Shown: one piece after another, positions 6,995 through 16,900 of the stretch
How the letters are laid out: every line of letters begins with the position of its first letter
Numbering within the stretch: position 1 is the stretch's first letter
Origin: UBA4923 sp964606165
GTDB lineage: Bacteria > Bacillota > Clostridia > Saccharofermentanales > DTU023
DNA: 64,000 nucleotides
Assembly: GCA_964606165.1 (NCBI GenBank)
Contig: CAZSFQ010000009.1
Location: 1-64,000 of the forward strand
Direction of reading: 5' to 3'
Notes under the pieces: generated by a model
The model's database searches: none
Seen by the model: the letters and a program-made list of their open reading frames with translations, nothing else
What the model was told of the DNA's origin: nothing
Position numbers and translations under genes: made by a program

Positions 6995-8419
6995 CTATTC
7001 GTTCATTGCCGCGATATAAGCCACTTGCGGCGCGCTCTGATTGCTCATGCGGAAGATTACTTTTAATTCACGCCTTATAAAAACCAATGTAACAATGAAG
7101 GAAGCGATGTCAGCGATAGGGGCGGAGTAAAGGATTCCATCCAGTCCCCATCGCCGGGTTAAAAGGAAGAGTAAAGGCAGCAAAAATAGTATTTGCCGCG
7201 ATAAAGACATGAGAAGCCCCCGAAATGATTTCCCGATGGCCGTGAAAAAGTTGGCAGTTAACCCCTGCACAGGTATAAGAATCAGCATCATCATGTAGAT
7301 GCGCATATAACGGGAACCAAACTCATAAAAGGCCTCATTGCCTGAACCAAAAATACTTAGAATCTGCGAGGGAAAGACTTGAAAGCACAAAAAGACAGGA
7401 ATGGCATACAAGATAACCCCCATAAGCGCCTTTTTATAGGTCTCAATTACCCGCCCAAAGTTGCCGGCACCGTAATTAAAACCGATAACAGGCTGGCTCC
7501 CTTGTGCCACGCCGATAATGACGACCATAAAGAGCATACCGATTTTTGAAACGGCTCCGACAACGGCCAAGGGCAATTCACTTCCATAAGAGGATAGCCC
7601 CCCGTAATAAGTCATCAGATTGTTGAGGACAATTTGAACCACTGTCATGGCAAGCTGATTGAAACAGGCGGCGGCTCCAACGGCAGCGATGGCCTTTATC
7701 AATGACGCTTTCAGGCGGAAGTAATGTTTTTTGAGAGAAACAACCTTAGCTTTTCGCAGAAAATAATACAAGGCAAGACCGCTGGAAAGCATCTGGCCTA
7801 AGGTGGTCGCCAAAGCGATTCCTTCGATCCCCATGCCCAGACCGAAGAGGAAAAGAGGATCCACGATTATATTGAATAGAGCCCCCGATAATACGGTAAT
7901 CATGGCAAAGGATGGATCACCGTCAGCACGTATTAAGTGGCTGGCGCCCATGGAGAAGATAAGGAAAGGCATGCCTGCTGCGGTAATGAGTGTGTAAGGT
8001 TTCGCATAAGGCATGATGGGCGCTGTTGCCCCAAATAAAGTGAGTAGGGGCTCCAGAAAGGCTAAACTCACAAGAGCCATAAGTGTTCCGCTTATGAGGA
8101 GCAGCAGGAGGGTGTTGCCGGCAATATTCCGGGACCGCTCTCTATCGCCTTTCCCGAGGGACAGGCTCATGTTGGATGCGCCGCCGATTCCGAAGAGGAG
8201 GGCCATTGACATGCAGATGGTTGTGAATGGAAAAGCGACATTTGTCGCGGCCATGCCCAGGTCGCCAACACCCCAACCAAGGAAAATCTGATCAACCATA
8301 TTGTAAATGGCGCTTACCAGCCCGCTGATGATGGCCGGTATGGAATACTTGATAATCAGATGGCCTATTTTTTCTGTGGCAAGTGGATTGGCACCTGCGA
8401 TCGAGTTTGCCTTACTCAT
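6995..8419 (-). CDS. MATE-family multidrug/sodium antiporter, 474 aa
   Basis: Twelve hydrophobic segments in two related halves and the opening KIGHLIIKYSIPAIISGLVSAIYNMVDQIFLG mark a MATE efflux pump of the clostridial NorM/DinF-like type; the second half repeats the pattern (SLSRQILFLLPLLFLL). Such pumps export cationic drugs or toxic metabolites using Na+ or H+ gradients. I take ATG at 8419; a TTG six codons earlier overlaps the GGGAG that would serve as the binding site. It lies between a MarR regulator and a VOC protein, so regulation by the MarR protein is the simple inference. Confidence 0.92.
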   Translation of the reverse strand: MSKANSIAGANPLATEKIGHLIIKYSIPAIISGLVSAIYNMVDQIFLGWGVGDLGMAATNVAFPFTTICMSMALLFGIGGASNMSLSLGKGDRERSRNIAGNTLLLLLISGTLMALVSLAFLEPLLTLFGATAPIMPYAKPYTLITAAGMPFLIFSMGASHLIRADGDPSFAMITVLSGALFNIIVDPLFLFGLGMGIEGIALATTLGQMLSSGLALYYFLRKAKVVSLKKHYFRLKASLIKAIAAVGAAACFNQLAMTVVQIVLNNLMTYYGGLSSYGSELPLAVVGAVSKIGMLFMVVIIGVAQGSQPVIGFNYGAGNFGRVIETYKKALMGVILYAIPVFLCFQVFPSQILSIFGSGNEAFYEFGSRYMRIYMMMLILIPVQGLTANFFTAIGKSFRGLLMSLSRQILFLLPLLFLLTRRWGLDGILYSAPIADIASFIVTLVFIRRELKVIFRMSNQSAPQVAYIAAMNE

Positions 8420-8466
8420 AAAAACCAGAACTCCCAAACGTGCAGGCGTCTAAACAATACATTGAA

Positions 8467-8502
8467 GTAAAGGCAGGAAGCATGACTCTCTCTGCCCTTT
8501 AC
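8467..8502 (-). other. Hairpin between marR-like and MATE genes
   Basis: GTAAAGGCAG (8467-8476) pairs with CTGCCCTTTAC (8492-8502) with a one-base bulge and overlaps the stop of the MarR gene. It lacks a T-run, so it may be a processing or attenuation element rather than a full terminator. Confidence 0.45.
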
Positions 8503-8990
8503 AGAGAAATATTCTGATATGCTTTTTCAAGCAAACGACGAAAAACCAAAATTTCATCCTCAGTCATTTGGGATGTTAACTGCCCTTCATATTCCGCAAA
8601 TACCAGATTGATCCTGTTCACGAGTTCCATCCCCTTATCTGTGACGGCAATATCCAAGGCACGCCCATCTTCTTTGCTAATATTCCGTTCTATAAATTTC
8701 TTCTTTTCCAGTCCATTCAGCAGGTTTGTTACGGAAGGTCCTTTTATGCGCATGGTCTTTTCCAGAAATTTCCGGTTGATCTCACAAGCGGAGTCCAAGC
8801 TATGCGCCACGATTCCAAGTAAGCGGCCTTGTGCGCTTGAAATAGAATAATGGGATAATTCTTCCTCAATACGATAGCGCAAGGTGTGAGCGATAGTTCG
8901 TATATAAAACCCTAAGAGGTGTTCATGTGTATCGGCTGACAAAGGATTCCCTCCCTCCTCGATTGTGTAGACTTCTACATAAGCTATCAT
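8499..8990 (-). CDS. MarR-family transcriptional regulator, 163 aa
   Basis: The order helix-(winged HTH)-helix is clear: a dimerisation helix (ADTHEHLLGFYIRTIAHTL), the recognition region RIKGPSVTNLLNGLEKKKFI and the wing SKEDGRALDIAVTDKG ending in a C-terminal helix. MarR proteins repress adjacent transporter genes and release DNA on ligand binding. AGGAG sits 10 nt before the ATG at 8990. The first codons contain an inverted repeat that could be its own operator. It is the first gene of a MarR-MATE-VOC unit. Confidence 0.92.
   Translation of the reverse strand: MIAYVEVYTIEEGGNPLSADTHEHLLGFYIRTIAHTLRYRIEEELSHYSISSAQGRLLGIVAHSLDSACEINRKFLEKTMRIKGPSVTNLLNGLEKKKFIERNISKEDGRALDIAVTDKGMELVNRINLVFAEYEGQLTSQMTEDEILVFRRLLEKAYQNISL
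8966..8979. promoter_or_regulatory. Inverted repeat in the first codons of the MarR gene
   Basis: TGTAGA (8966-8971) and TCTACA (8974-8979) are exact inverted copies separated by 2 nt, starting 11 bp inside the coding region. MarR proteins often bind such symmetric sites near their own start. It could equally be chance coding sequence. Confidence 0.35.
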
Positions 8991-9131
8991 TCGATTCTTC
9001 TCCTGTCAATTAGTCAATGCCCGCATGCTAGACTTTGGTTGAGTCTGCTCTTCTGGCTTGGGAATAATGGCAATCCGGGAGAATTGAATCAAGCTGGTAT
9101 GAAGCGCAGGGCTGAGGGTTTGGGTGGATTT

Positions 9132-9848
9132 ATGTCAGAGGATCATGATTTTGCTTTTGACTTACATGAGCTTGTTTCCAAAGAAGCGTCTGTTTTTGAA
9201 AAATTTATAGCGCTTTATACCAAGATGACTTATGCCTACGTCTACGGAGTCCTGGGGAATAAGGAGGATGCGGAAGATCTGGTTCAGGAGGTTTTCCTGA
9301 AACTCTATACCCTGGATGAAAGGCAATTCCCAAGATCCGGTGAAAGATCCTGGTATTACAAGTTTTGCACCAACCTGGCCAAGGACTATCGAAGAAGGAT
9401 CAAGTTTACAGAGGATCTGGAAGAACACATTCCCTTCCTTGCTGCAGAGGATGATCAAATTCAGGAAATTGAGGCAATGAGCGCTTATTACAGCGCCGTA
9501 TCCTCTTTATCTGACTTGGACAGAACCATTGTCGGCCTGAAAGTTCTTGCAGGCTTGAAGCACCGTGAAATTGCAGACATTGTCGGCAGGCCGGCGGGAA
9601 CGGTCCGGTGGCGTTACATGCGGGCAGTCCACACCCTTCGGGCCATACTCGGCACCATGGCAGTCGGAGTAATCTCCCTGATCATCCTGCTTGCAAGACC
9701 GCCACGGGCCACGGCACCGGCCGAGCCCTTGCCTGCCGGCAGCTTTTTCCAGATCCTCCTGTTGAGCCTTATTCTGCTGTCCATTGGTATCTCTTTATGG
9801 CTTGTACTTTGGTCAAGAAGGAGAAAGTGTCTTAAGAAGGGGCAGTAA
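9132..9848 (+). CDS. ECF-type sigma factor with two C-terminal membrane segments, 238 aa
   Basis: Region 2 is visible as FIALYTKMTYAYVYGVLG then KEDAEDLVQEVFLKLY (residues about 26-60). Region 4 is the HTH AGLKHREIADIVGRPAGTVRWRYMRAVHTLRAIL (about residues 140-175). Two hydrophobic segments follow, AVGVISLIILLARP and FFQILLLSLILLSIGISLW, then a basic tail. Ordinary ECF sigma factors lack the membrane part, so the protein may be held at the membrane, perhaps in place of a separate anti-sigma factor. The start at 9132 has GGGTGG upstream; an earlier ATG at 9099 is possible. The gene after it encodes another membrane protein. Confidence 0.8.
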   Translation: MSEDHDFAFDLHELVSKEASVFEKFIALYTKMTYAYVYGVLGNKEDAEDLVQEVFLKLYTLDERQFPRSGERSWYYKFCTNLAKDYRRRIKFTEDLEEHIPFLAAEDDQIQEIEAMSAYYSAVSSLSDLDRTIVGLKVLAGLKHREIADIVGRPAGTVRWRYMRAVHTLRAILGTMAVGVISLIILLARPPRATAPAEPLPAGSFFQILLLSLILLSIGISLWLVLWSRRRKCLKKGQ

Positions 9849-9966
9849 CCAACAAAAGGACTCCTCCATTACGTCTCATAGATAGAAGAAGGGATTTGTT
9901 CCGGGAGGATGAGCGCTTAAGAGCTATCGCCGGGGATTCGATCTGTCATTGGGGAGCTTGTCAGCC

Positions 9967-10437
9967 ATGGGTATGCAGCAGTCAAAATCAAAGGGTTACC
10001 GTGCTTTTGTCCTTGTACTGATAAGCGCGGTTTTGCTGGCAGCGCTTGTTGTTTTGGCTATGCTTACGAGAGTACATCCAATCCAATGGGGTTTTGCCGA
10101 GGATCAAGGGGTCCTGATTGACTGCCAATACATAGACTATATGGGTCACCAGCATTCAGGATTAATCTCCGATAGAGCTGCAATCCGGGAACTGAGTGAA
10201 ATCTTGAAAGGGATTCAGGAAGAAAACCCCAAACGAATCATACGGGTTGAGGAAAAATGTGGACCCGTCCCCTTTATGTTTCTTGTGAAGCGAGGGAGTA
10301 AAACGCTTCACTATTCGCTTAAGGGCGAGTATCTGGCTGTAGGGGAAAGAGGCTTTTTAAAGACCTATACTATTTACCAATTAAGTTCGAAGAGCTCGGA
10401 AAGGCTCCTGAATTTCTTGTGGTCTACCTGTGAATGA
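9967..10437 (+). CDS. Hypothetical single-pass membrane protein, 156 aa
   Basis: A basic N-terminus is followed by one hydrophobic segment (AFVLVLISAVLLAALVVLAML, about residues 13-33) and an outward globular part of about 115 residues with two Cys. No family is recognised. It lies 118 bp after the membrane-anchored sigma-like gene on the same strand, and its topology would suit a sensor or partner of that protein, but this is inference. GGGGAG lies upstream of the ATG at 9967; an ATG two codons later is an alternative start. Confidence 0.65.
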   Translation: MGMQQSKSKGYRAFVLVLISAVLLAALVVLAMLTRVHPIQWGFAEDQGVLIDCQYIDYMGHQHSGLISDRAAIRELSEILKGIQEENPKRIIRVEEKCGPVPFMFLVKRGSKTLHYSLKGEYLAVGERGFLKTYTIYQLSSKSSERLLNFLWSTCE

Positions 10438-10479
10438 ATCGCGGTCTCCCGTCATCTTGGCGGTTGATCTTAATCGTTT

Positions 10480-12855
10480 TTAGAATTCTTCCTGCTCCGT
10501 ACGGGCAATAATCTCGTTTTGCAGATCCAGGTCAAGATTGCGGAAATAGTCGCTGTAGCCTGCCACGCGCACAATGAGATCCCGGTAGTCTTCAGGATTT
10601 TTCTGCGCCTCCGATAAGGTCTTTTTGTCGACCACATTGAATTGGATATGATGGCCGTCCCTGTCAAAATAGGTCCTGATCAGGTTAGCCATCATGCGCA
10701 GTCCATTTTCACCTCTTACCAGCGAAGGCGTAAATTTCTGATTGAGGAGAGTCCCGCCGGTCCGCAGATGATCCATTCTGGCCGCGGAGTTCACGACAGC
10801 GGCAGGACCGTTATGGTCGGCACCCTGAACAGGGGAGATCCCTTCCGATAAAGGCTTATGGGCATAGCGTCCGTCCGGAGTCGCGCCGGTCACACTGCCA
10901 AAATAGACATGACTGGTTGTAGGGAGCATATTGATTCTGTACTCACCGCCCTTACCGGTCGGCCTGCCATTTACCAGATCAGCATAGGTATCGAATATTT
11001 GGCGCATGATACTGTCGGCATAATCGTCGTCGTTGCCGTATTTAGGCGTTTTCAGCAAGAGCGTGGAGCGTAATGCCTCATGCCCTTCAAAATTATCTTC
11101 CAGCGCTTTCATCAGCTCGGCCATGGTGAAATTCCTGTTTTCAAATACATGATATTTTAAAGCTGTTATTGAATCGGTCACTGTACCGATACCGACCCCT
11201 TGAATGTAGTTGGTGTTGTACCTTGCACCGCCCGCGTTGTAATCCTTGGCTTTGCCAATGCAATCCGAGGTGATTGTCGAGAGGAAAGGAACAGGCATTT
11301 CTTGCGCAAAGATCGAATCAATGACATTGGAGCCGGCGATTTTGATGTCTAGGAAATGTTCAATCTGTCTGGCAAAAGCGGTCATCAATTGTTCAAAACT
11401 CTTGTAGCTTTCCGCTTTTCCTGTATGAAGGCCCAGCTGTTTGCCTGTATGGGGATCAAAGCCGTCGTTTAAGGTCAGCATCAAAATCTTGGTCAGATTG
11501 AAATAACCCGTCAGGATGTAGGCTTCGCGGCCAAAGCATCCGGTCTCCACACAGCCGCTGGCCCCGCCGTATCGGGCATCAGCCAGGGACTTGCCGGCAT
11601 TGAGAAGCTCCTGAACAATTGCTTCCGTATTATAGAAAGCGGGCTGTCCCCAACCCTGGCGGGAGATTTCACAGGCCCGGTGCAGGAAGCGATCGGGAGT
11701 CTTCCTGCTGATCTGCACGTTGGAACTGGGCTGTAAAAGACGCAACTCCTCCATGGTGTCAAGAATCAGATAGCTGACCTCATTGACGCCGTCCTGGCCG
11801 TCCGGGGTAATGCCGCCGGTATTGATGTTGGCGAAATCGGTGTAGGTGCTGCTTTCTTTCAAGGTAATGCCCACCTTGGGCGGCGCAGGCTGATTATTGA
11901 ATTTGATCCATAAGGCCTGTAAAAGCTCTTTGGCCTTGGTATCATCCAGGATGCCCTCTTCCACATCCTTGCGATAGAAGGGAATCAGATGCTGATCCAG
12001 GCGGCCGGGACTAAAGGCATCCCAGGGATTGACCTCCAGGGTAACACCCAGATGAACAAACCAATACATCTGGATGGCCTGCCAGAAGGTTTTTGGTTTT
12101 TCTGCAGGCACAACTTGACAGTTTTCCGAGATTTGCAACAATTCTTTTTTGCGCCCGGGATTGTTTTCCTTTGCGGCAAGTTCAGCTGCATAGCCGCTGT
12201 AGCGTCTGCCGAGTGCAATGATTGCTTCCGCGGCAATGCGCATGCCTTTTAACTGTTCTGCTTTATGCGGTGCCTCCTGATCATTCAAATAATCCAGATC
12301 TTGTAATTCTTTGTCAATCTGAGCAATCCTGTCATTGAAGCCTCTGGCATAAATGTCGTCGGATCCAACGGTGTGGCCCGGCCCTCTTTGTTCCATGAAT
12401 TCGGTGAAAATACCGGCCTGATAGGCATCTTTCCATGCATCTGTCATTCTGCCGAGAATTTTGGTACGGGTTGAACGGGCATCCCAATAAGGAATGATGG
12501 TCTTTTCCTGAATGGCAAAGTATTCATCTTCTACCTTAAAGGAAATGAGTTCGCGCTGATCCATGACCTCCATATCCTCCAGGCTGTGGCAGCACAGCTC
12601 GGGGAAAGTTGGGGCCGCTTGAGGGTATTCCCCCTTCTCACCGACGATCAATTCGCCTTCGCCGATATAGAGCGCCTTTTTTTCCATCAGTTCTTTGAAA
12701 AAGAGGGCACGCAATACAGGTGCGGATACCTGCCCCTGGTATTTCTTGTAAACTTCAGTTTCTATTAGGGCCCTCTCCATTGAGATCACGGGCTGAGTCG
12801 AAACAGACACTTCGCGCAGTTTTTGAATTCTCTCATTCATGCCCCGTTTTTCCAT
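10480..12855 (-). CDS. hypD: Glycyl radical enzyme, trans-4-hydroxy-L-proline dehydratase (HypD) type, 791 aa
   Basis: The PFL/glycyl-radical fold is complete. The active-site segment GCVETGCFG near residue 435 supplies the thiyl Cys and the Glu two residues on that HypD uses as base, and the glycyl loop RVAGYSDYF puts the radical Gly at about residue 766 of 791. As I recall it, the Clostridioides difficile HypD is 789 aa with Gly765 and shares long identical blocks such as FNNQPAPPKVGITLKESS and KYGNDDDYADSIM, so dehydration of trans-4-hydroxyproline to pyrroline-5-carboxylate is likely. A close paralogue with another substrate is not excluded. GGGAGGG lies 9 nt before the ATG at 12855. It follows its activase; no proC is adjacent. 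Confidence 0.86.
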   Translation of the reverse strand: MEKRGMNERIQKLREVSVSTQPVISMERALIETEVYKKYQGQVSAPVLRALFFKELMEKKALYIGEGELIVGEKGEYPQAAPTFPELCCHSLEDMEVMDQRELISFKVEDEYFAIQEKTIIPYWDARSTRTKILGRMTDAWKDAYQAGIFTEFMEQRGPGHTVGSDDIYARGFNDRIAQIDKELQDLDYLNDQEAPHKAEQLKGMRIAAEAIIALGRRYSGYAAELAAKENNPGRKKELLQISENCQVVPAEKPKTFWQAIQMYWFVHLGVTLEVNPWDAFSPGRLDQHLIPFYRKDVEEGILDDTKAKELLQALWIKFNNQPAPPKVGITLKESSTYTDFANINTGGITPDGQDGVNEVSYLILDTMEELRLLQPSSNVQISRKTPDRFLHRACEISRQGWGQPAFYNTEAIVQELLNAGKSLADARYGGASGCVETGCFGREAYILTGYFNLTKILMLTLNDGFDPHTGKQLGLHTGKAESYKSFEQLMTAFARQIEHFLDIKIAGSNVIDSIFAQEMPVPFLSTITSDCIGKAKDYNAGGARYNTNYIQGVGIGTVTDSITALKYHVFENRNFTMAELMKALEDNFEGHEALRSTLLLKTPKYGNDDDYADSIMRQIFDTYADLVNGRPTGKGGEYRINMLPTTSHVYFGSVTGATPDGRYAHKPLSEGISPVQGADHNGPAAVVNSAARMDHLRTGGTLLNQKFTPSLVRGENGLRMMANLIRTYFDRDGHHIQFNVVDKKTLSEAQKNPEDYRDLIVRVAGYSDYFRNLDLDLQNEIIARTEQEEF

Positions 12856-12899
12856 GCTTACCGGCCCTCCCTCCTTTTGTTTCTGAATCAGCTGAACTT

Positions 12900-13838
12900 T
12901 CAATCCTTTAATGCCAGGATAGCACCACCAATGCTTGTCTGATTCAAGCCTCTGTCCAAAAAGATCCTTAAGGCCTGGTTCATGAATTCACAGGAAGGGA
13001 CCTTGAACAATGCTTTTTGACCCTCTATACCCATGCGATCGTATTTGCTGCTGCCCAACAGATGATAAGGCAAAAGAGCGATCGTTTCCGGATCTGTGTT
13101 CTTTGTTATCCAGTCAGCCATGGCCCCCAGTTCTTCCTCTTTGCCGTTGAAACCCGGTATGACAGGGATACGGATGTGAAGGGCCGTATCCTGCTTTGGC
13201 AGCCAGATCAGATTGTCAAGAATTTGTTCATTGTCAATTTTGGTGAACTCTTTATGTTTTGCCGGGTCAAGATGCTTGAGATCGTAAAGAAAGGAATCAG
13301 CATACTTTAATGCTGTTTCCAGATTGCTACGGGGTACTGCCCCGCTGGTATCGATCGATAAATCGATCTTTTCCCTTTTAATCTCTTTCATCAGCACTTC
13401 CAGCTCCTCAAGGTCTTGAGCCATAGGCTCTCCGCCGGATAAGGTCACCCCACCCTGGGACCGGTCAAAATACGGTCTGTCCCGTAAAAGGATCTCCATA
13501 ATGTCTTTGACAGAATATTGCTTCGCGCTCATCAAGAGGGAGTCTGCGGGGCAGACATCAGCACATTTACCGCAAGCAGTACAGTTGTCGTAATTGATTT
13601 TTGGACCTGTTTCAGGGTCGTAGTCCAGAGCATTGTCCTCGCAAACATACTCACAGTTGCCGCATTGGATACAGCGATCACGGAAATAAAAGAGGACAGG
13701 CTTATCGGGCTGTCCTTCAGGATTATGACACCAGGGGCAAGACAGGGGGCAGCCGGCAAAAAAGAGCGTGGTTCGAATTCCCGGTCCGTTTTCCATGCTA
13801 AGACGCTGTATGTCAAACAGGTAATACATATTTGACAT
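12900..13838 (-). CDS. hypE: Glycyl radical enzyme activase (HypE type), 312 aa
   Basis: This radical-SAM enzyme generates the glycyl radical on the adjacent dehydratase. The SAM-cluster motif is CPLSCPWC (Cys30, Cys34, Cys37), and two ferredoxin-like clusters follow (CIQCGNCEYVC and CTACGKCADVC), as in the activases of HypD, choline lyase and glycerol dehydratase. GGVTLSGGEP is the SAM-binding GGE segment. The stop lies 44 bp before the dehydratase start, so the two form an operon with the activase first. The start is uncertain: ATG at 13838 or 13829, neither with a good Shine-Dalgarno. Confidence 0.88.
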   Translation of the reverse strand: MSNMYYLFDIQRLSMENGPGIRTTLFFAGCPLSCPWCHNPEGQPDKPVLFYFRDRCIQCGNCEYVCEDNALDYDPETGPKINYDNCTACGKCADVCPADSLLMSAKQYSVKDIMEILLRDRPYFDRSQGGVTLSGGEPMAQDLEELEVLMKEIKREKIDLSIDTSGAVPRSNLETALKYADSFLYDLKHLDPAKHKEFTKIDNEQILDNLIWLPKQDTALHIRIPVIPGFNGKEEELGAMADWITKNTDPETIALLPYHLLGSSKYDRMGIEGQKALFKVPSCEFMNQALRIFLDRGLNQTSIGGAILALKD

Positions 13839-13957
13839 TCTACAATACAAAAAAGGGTGCGGGCTTATAGCCGGATATCTTTTAAGGGGCCAAGCCCTCA
13901 GTCGAAAGAAGGCAAACCGGTCTTCCTGACCATGATTCAGTGCGTCAGAAATGGCCG

Positions 13958-13983
13958 GGATTCCCGGTCTGAACCGGGAATCC
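13958..13983 (-). terminator. Hairpin after the surface-protein gene
   Basis: A perfect 10-bp stem, GGATTCCCGG (13958-13967) and CCGGGAATCC (13974-13983), encloses a 6-nt loop 9 bp past the stop codon of the leftward gene. There is no T-run, so it may stabilise the 3' end rather than terminate. Confidence 0.5.
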
Positions 13984-13992
13984 TCTGATGAA

Positions 13993-16900
13993 TCAAGAAG
14001 TGAAATTTTCTCTCTTTTTACGCAATATCTGCGCTCCCGCCGCCAGGGACAGCCAACAGAGCCCCATCAGCCAGCCGGCCCAGACTCTTTGTCCGGTGCC
14101 CGGGATCTTTTCGGCTGCCAGGATGGTTACCGTGACGCTTTGAGATCCGCCGCCGACCGAATAAGTAATCGTGGAGGACCCGGCCTTGAGGGCGGTGAAA
14201 GTGGCGGGGCTGTTAAAGCTGGCCGAGAAGAACTCCCGGTCCCATTCCCAGGTGCCGCCGTCGGGCTTGGGATCCCAGGTGATGCTCTCGCCCAGGTTCA
14301 TGGAAAAACTTGCCTGCAATCCCGTAATTTTCTCCCAGTGGGCCGCATATATCCTGTCGCCCATGGAGCCGCCGGGGATGGTGGCCTCCATGGCGAAAGC
14401 GGGGATGTCCGTGCCCGACCAGCCCATGAAGGCGTGGCCGCTCTTCTTCGGCTGATTCAGCCTGATGTCGCCGCTTTCGATGGTATAGCTTGCCGGGTTG
14501 TCAGCAGATCCCCCTTCCAGTTCGTAAAAGATGGAGAAGGAAAGCGGCTGCCAGTGCGCCGTATAGGTCCTGTTGCCCGTGGAACCTTGAGGGATGATGA
14601 CCTCCATGGTTTGGCCGGAGATCCCCGTGCCCGACCAGCCAGTGAAAGCATAACCGGTTTTTTGCGGTGGATTCAGTTCAATCTCATCGCTCTCAATGGT
14701 ATAGCTTGACGGATTGTCGGCCGCCCCGCCCTCCAACTGGTAAAAGACGGAGAAAACAAGAGGCTGCCAGTGCGCGGTATAGATCCTGTCGCCCGTGGAA
14801 CCTTGAGGGATGATGACCTCCATGGTTTGGCCGGAGATCCCCGTGNNNNNNNNNNNNNNNNNNNNNNNNNNNNNNNNNNNNNNNNNNNNNNNNNNNNNNN
14901 NNNNNNNNNNNNNNNNNNNNNNNNNNNNNNNNNNNNNNNNNNNNNGTGAAAGCATAACCGGTTTTTTGCGGTGGATTCAGTTCAATCTCATCGCTCTCAA
15001 CAGTGTAGCTTGAGGGGTTGCCGGCGGCCCCGCCGTCCAGTTCATAGACAATGGAGTAGGAAACAGGCTGCCATGCAGCGTAAAGTGTGACTGTGTCTCC
15101 ATCAAGACCGGACAGGTCGATGACACTTTCCTCGTCCAGGAAGAGGATCTGGCCTCCGGCCGTCAAGGACCAGCCGGCAAACAGATAGAAATTCCTGTTA
15201 AATCCGTTCTTTGTGAGCTTTTGCGCCTGTCCGATGACATGGACACTGTTGGAGGTCGCGCCCCCCGTGGCACCATTGCCATCGTAGATCACGGTATAAA
15301 CCGGAATTACCTCTTCAAGGACAGTCACCATGATGCCTGTAGTCAGGGGAATCCCGTAAGGATTGATGACACCCTCCGGCAGGACGAAGCTTCCATAGAC
15401 ATGGAAGGTCTGCGCATCCTTGTCATCGGGATCGTAAGAACAGGAGTCCAGGTTCCAGTTGACGGCCGCTTCAACCTGGCTGTACTGAGTGGCCAGGGTT
15501 CCCGTTTCGGGCAGGCCCAGGGCTTCAGCCGTTTTGGCTGTACCGTTGACCAGCCCGGTGATGGGTGTAAAAGAAAAGTGGCCGACCAGGATTTTTTCCG
15601 GCTCGCGGACCGAAAGGGTGCAGGTACAAGTGTCGCTTCCCGCTGCGTTTTTGGCTTGGACTGTGAAAGTGAAATTTCCTCCCGAGACCGGTTTGCCGGC
15701 AAGAAGTCCGATTCTCGACAGGCTGAGCCCAGCGGGAAGTGACCCTTCCGTCACCGACCAGCTGATGGGCGGATCGCCTGTCGCTGTCAAAATCTGGCTG
15801 TAATCCCCGTTCAAGTCCGCCTCGGGAAGTGCCAAAGTGGAGATGACCGGGGCGGCGAGAGGCGCTGTGTAGTCATAGCTGGCCTGACTCGGTCCCGTTG
15901 ACGGTCCGTCCAAATAGTTGACACCATCGCCAAGGGCCGTGACGGAAAAGTGATAGCTTCCGGTACCCGTTTCCTCGATGGCCGGGAGAAAATCGTATTC
16001 GCGCCCTGTGGCGACATCAACCGGGCCCCCCTGCGGGTCGCTGCCCCGGTAGAGCTGCAGCCGGTAGGCGGCCGCCCCGTTCACCTGCCCCCAGGACGCC
16101 AGGCCCGGAAAGGTCTCATCCCAGGCCAGCATGGAAGCCATGCCAAGCACGGGCACCTGGTGGGGATTGATGACTGAGAGGGTGTACTGCCTTTGTACGG
16201 TGCCGTAGTCGTTGGTGGCATGGACATAGAAATTTGCGCCCACATCCATTGAAGGCCGGCCGGTCAGTACGCCGTTCTCGGACATGGAAAAAGAATCCCA
16301 AAGGCTGAAGGTGCTGGCGGGTTCAAAGGTAAAGGTGCATGGCTGCCTGCCGACCGCGGTAAAGGTACAGCTGAAAGGTTGATTCTTGACGGCCTGAATC
16401 ACCACGGTGTCGGGGCTTGCAATCCAAGGGTCGCAGAAATAACAGGCGGGGCTTTCGAGAGATACCGGACCGTCATGATAGGTTTCCCCGTCGCCCAGGG
16501 CCTGCACCTTGTAAGTGTAAAAGGCTTTGTTACCCGCATCGTGCAGGGCCTGATCCAAGTCGCAGCTTGCCTCCGATACCTGGATGGCTTCACCTTGCTG
16601 AACTCCTTCATGGCAGAGCCAAACCTTGTAGCTGGAAGCGCCCGTCACCGGATTCCAGACCGCCAACCAGGGCAAATCCTGGTCCCAAGCCAGACCCTTG
16701 GGTGAGGCAAGCTGGATGTAACCCAGCTTTTCCAAGGTGCCAGCCGTCTGATGGTCACCGGTGGTGGTGATTGAGCCCGTGTAGGTGCCGTCTTCTGTGG
16801 CGGCGGCTGTCGTTTCCGCCCCGGATGGCAGATAGAGGCACAAAAGGCCGGAGGCATCCGTTTTCATTCCGTTGCAGCCGTAGGGGTAGCCCGCGTCCTG

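Noticed and set aside
14693..14955. Apparent frameshift in the surface protein
   Set aside because: The change of frame coincides with the 100-N placeholder. Flanking repeat sequence joins in frame if the true gap is 12 + 216n bp.
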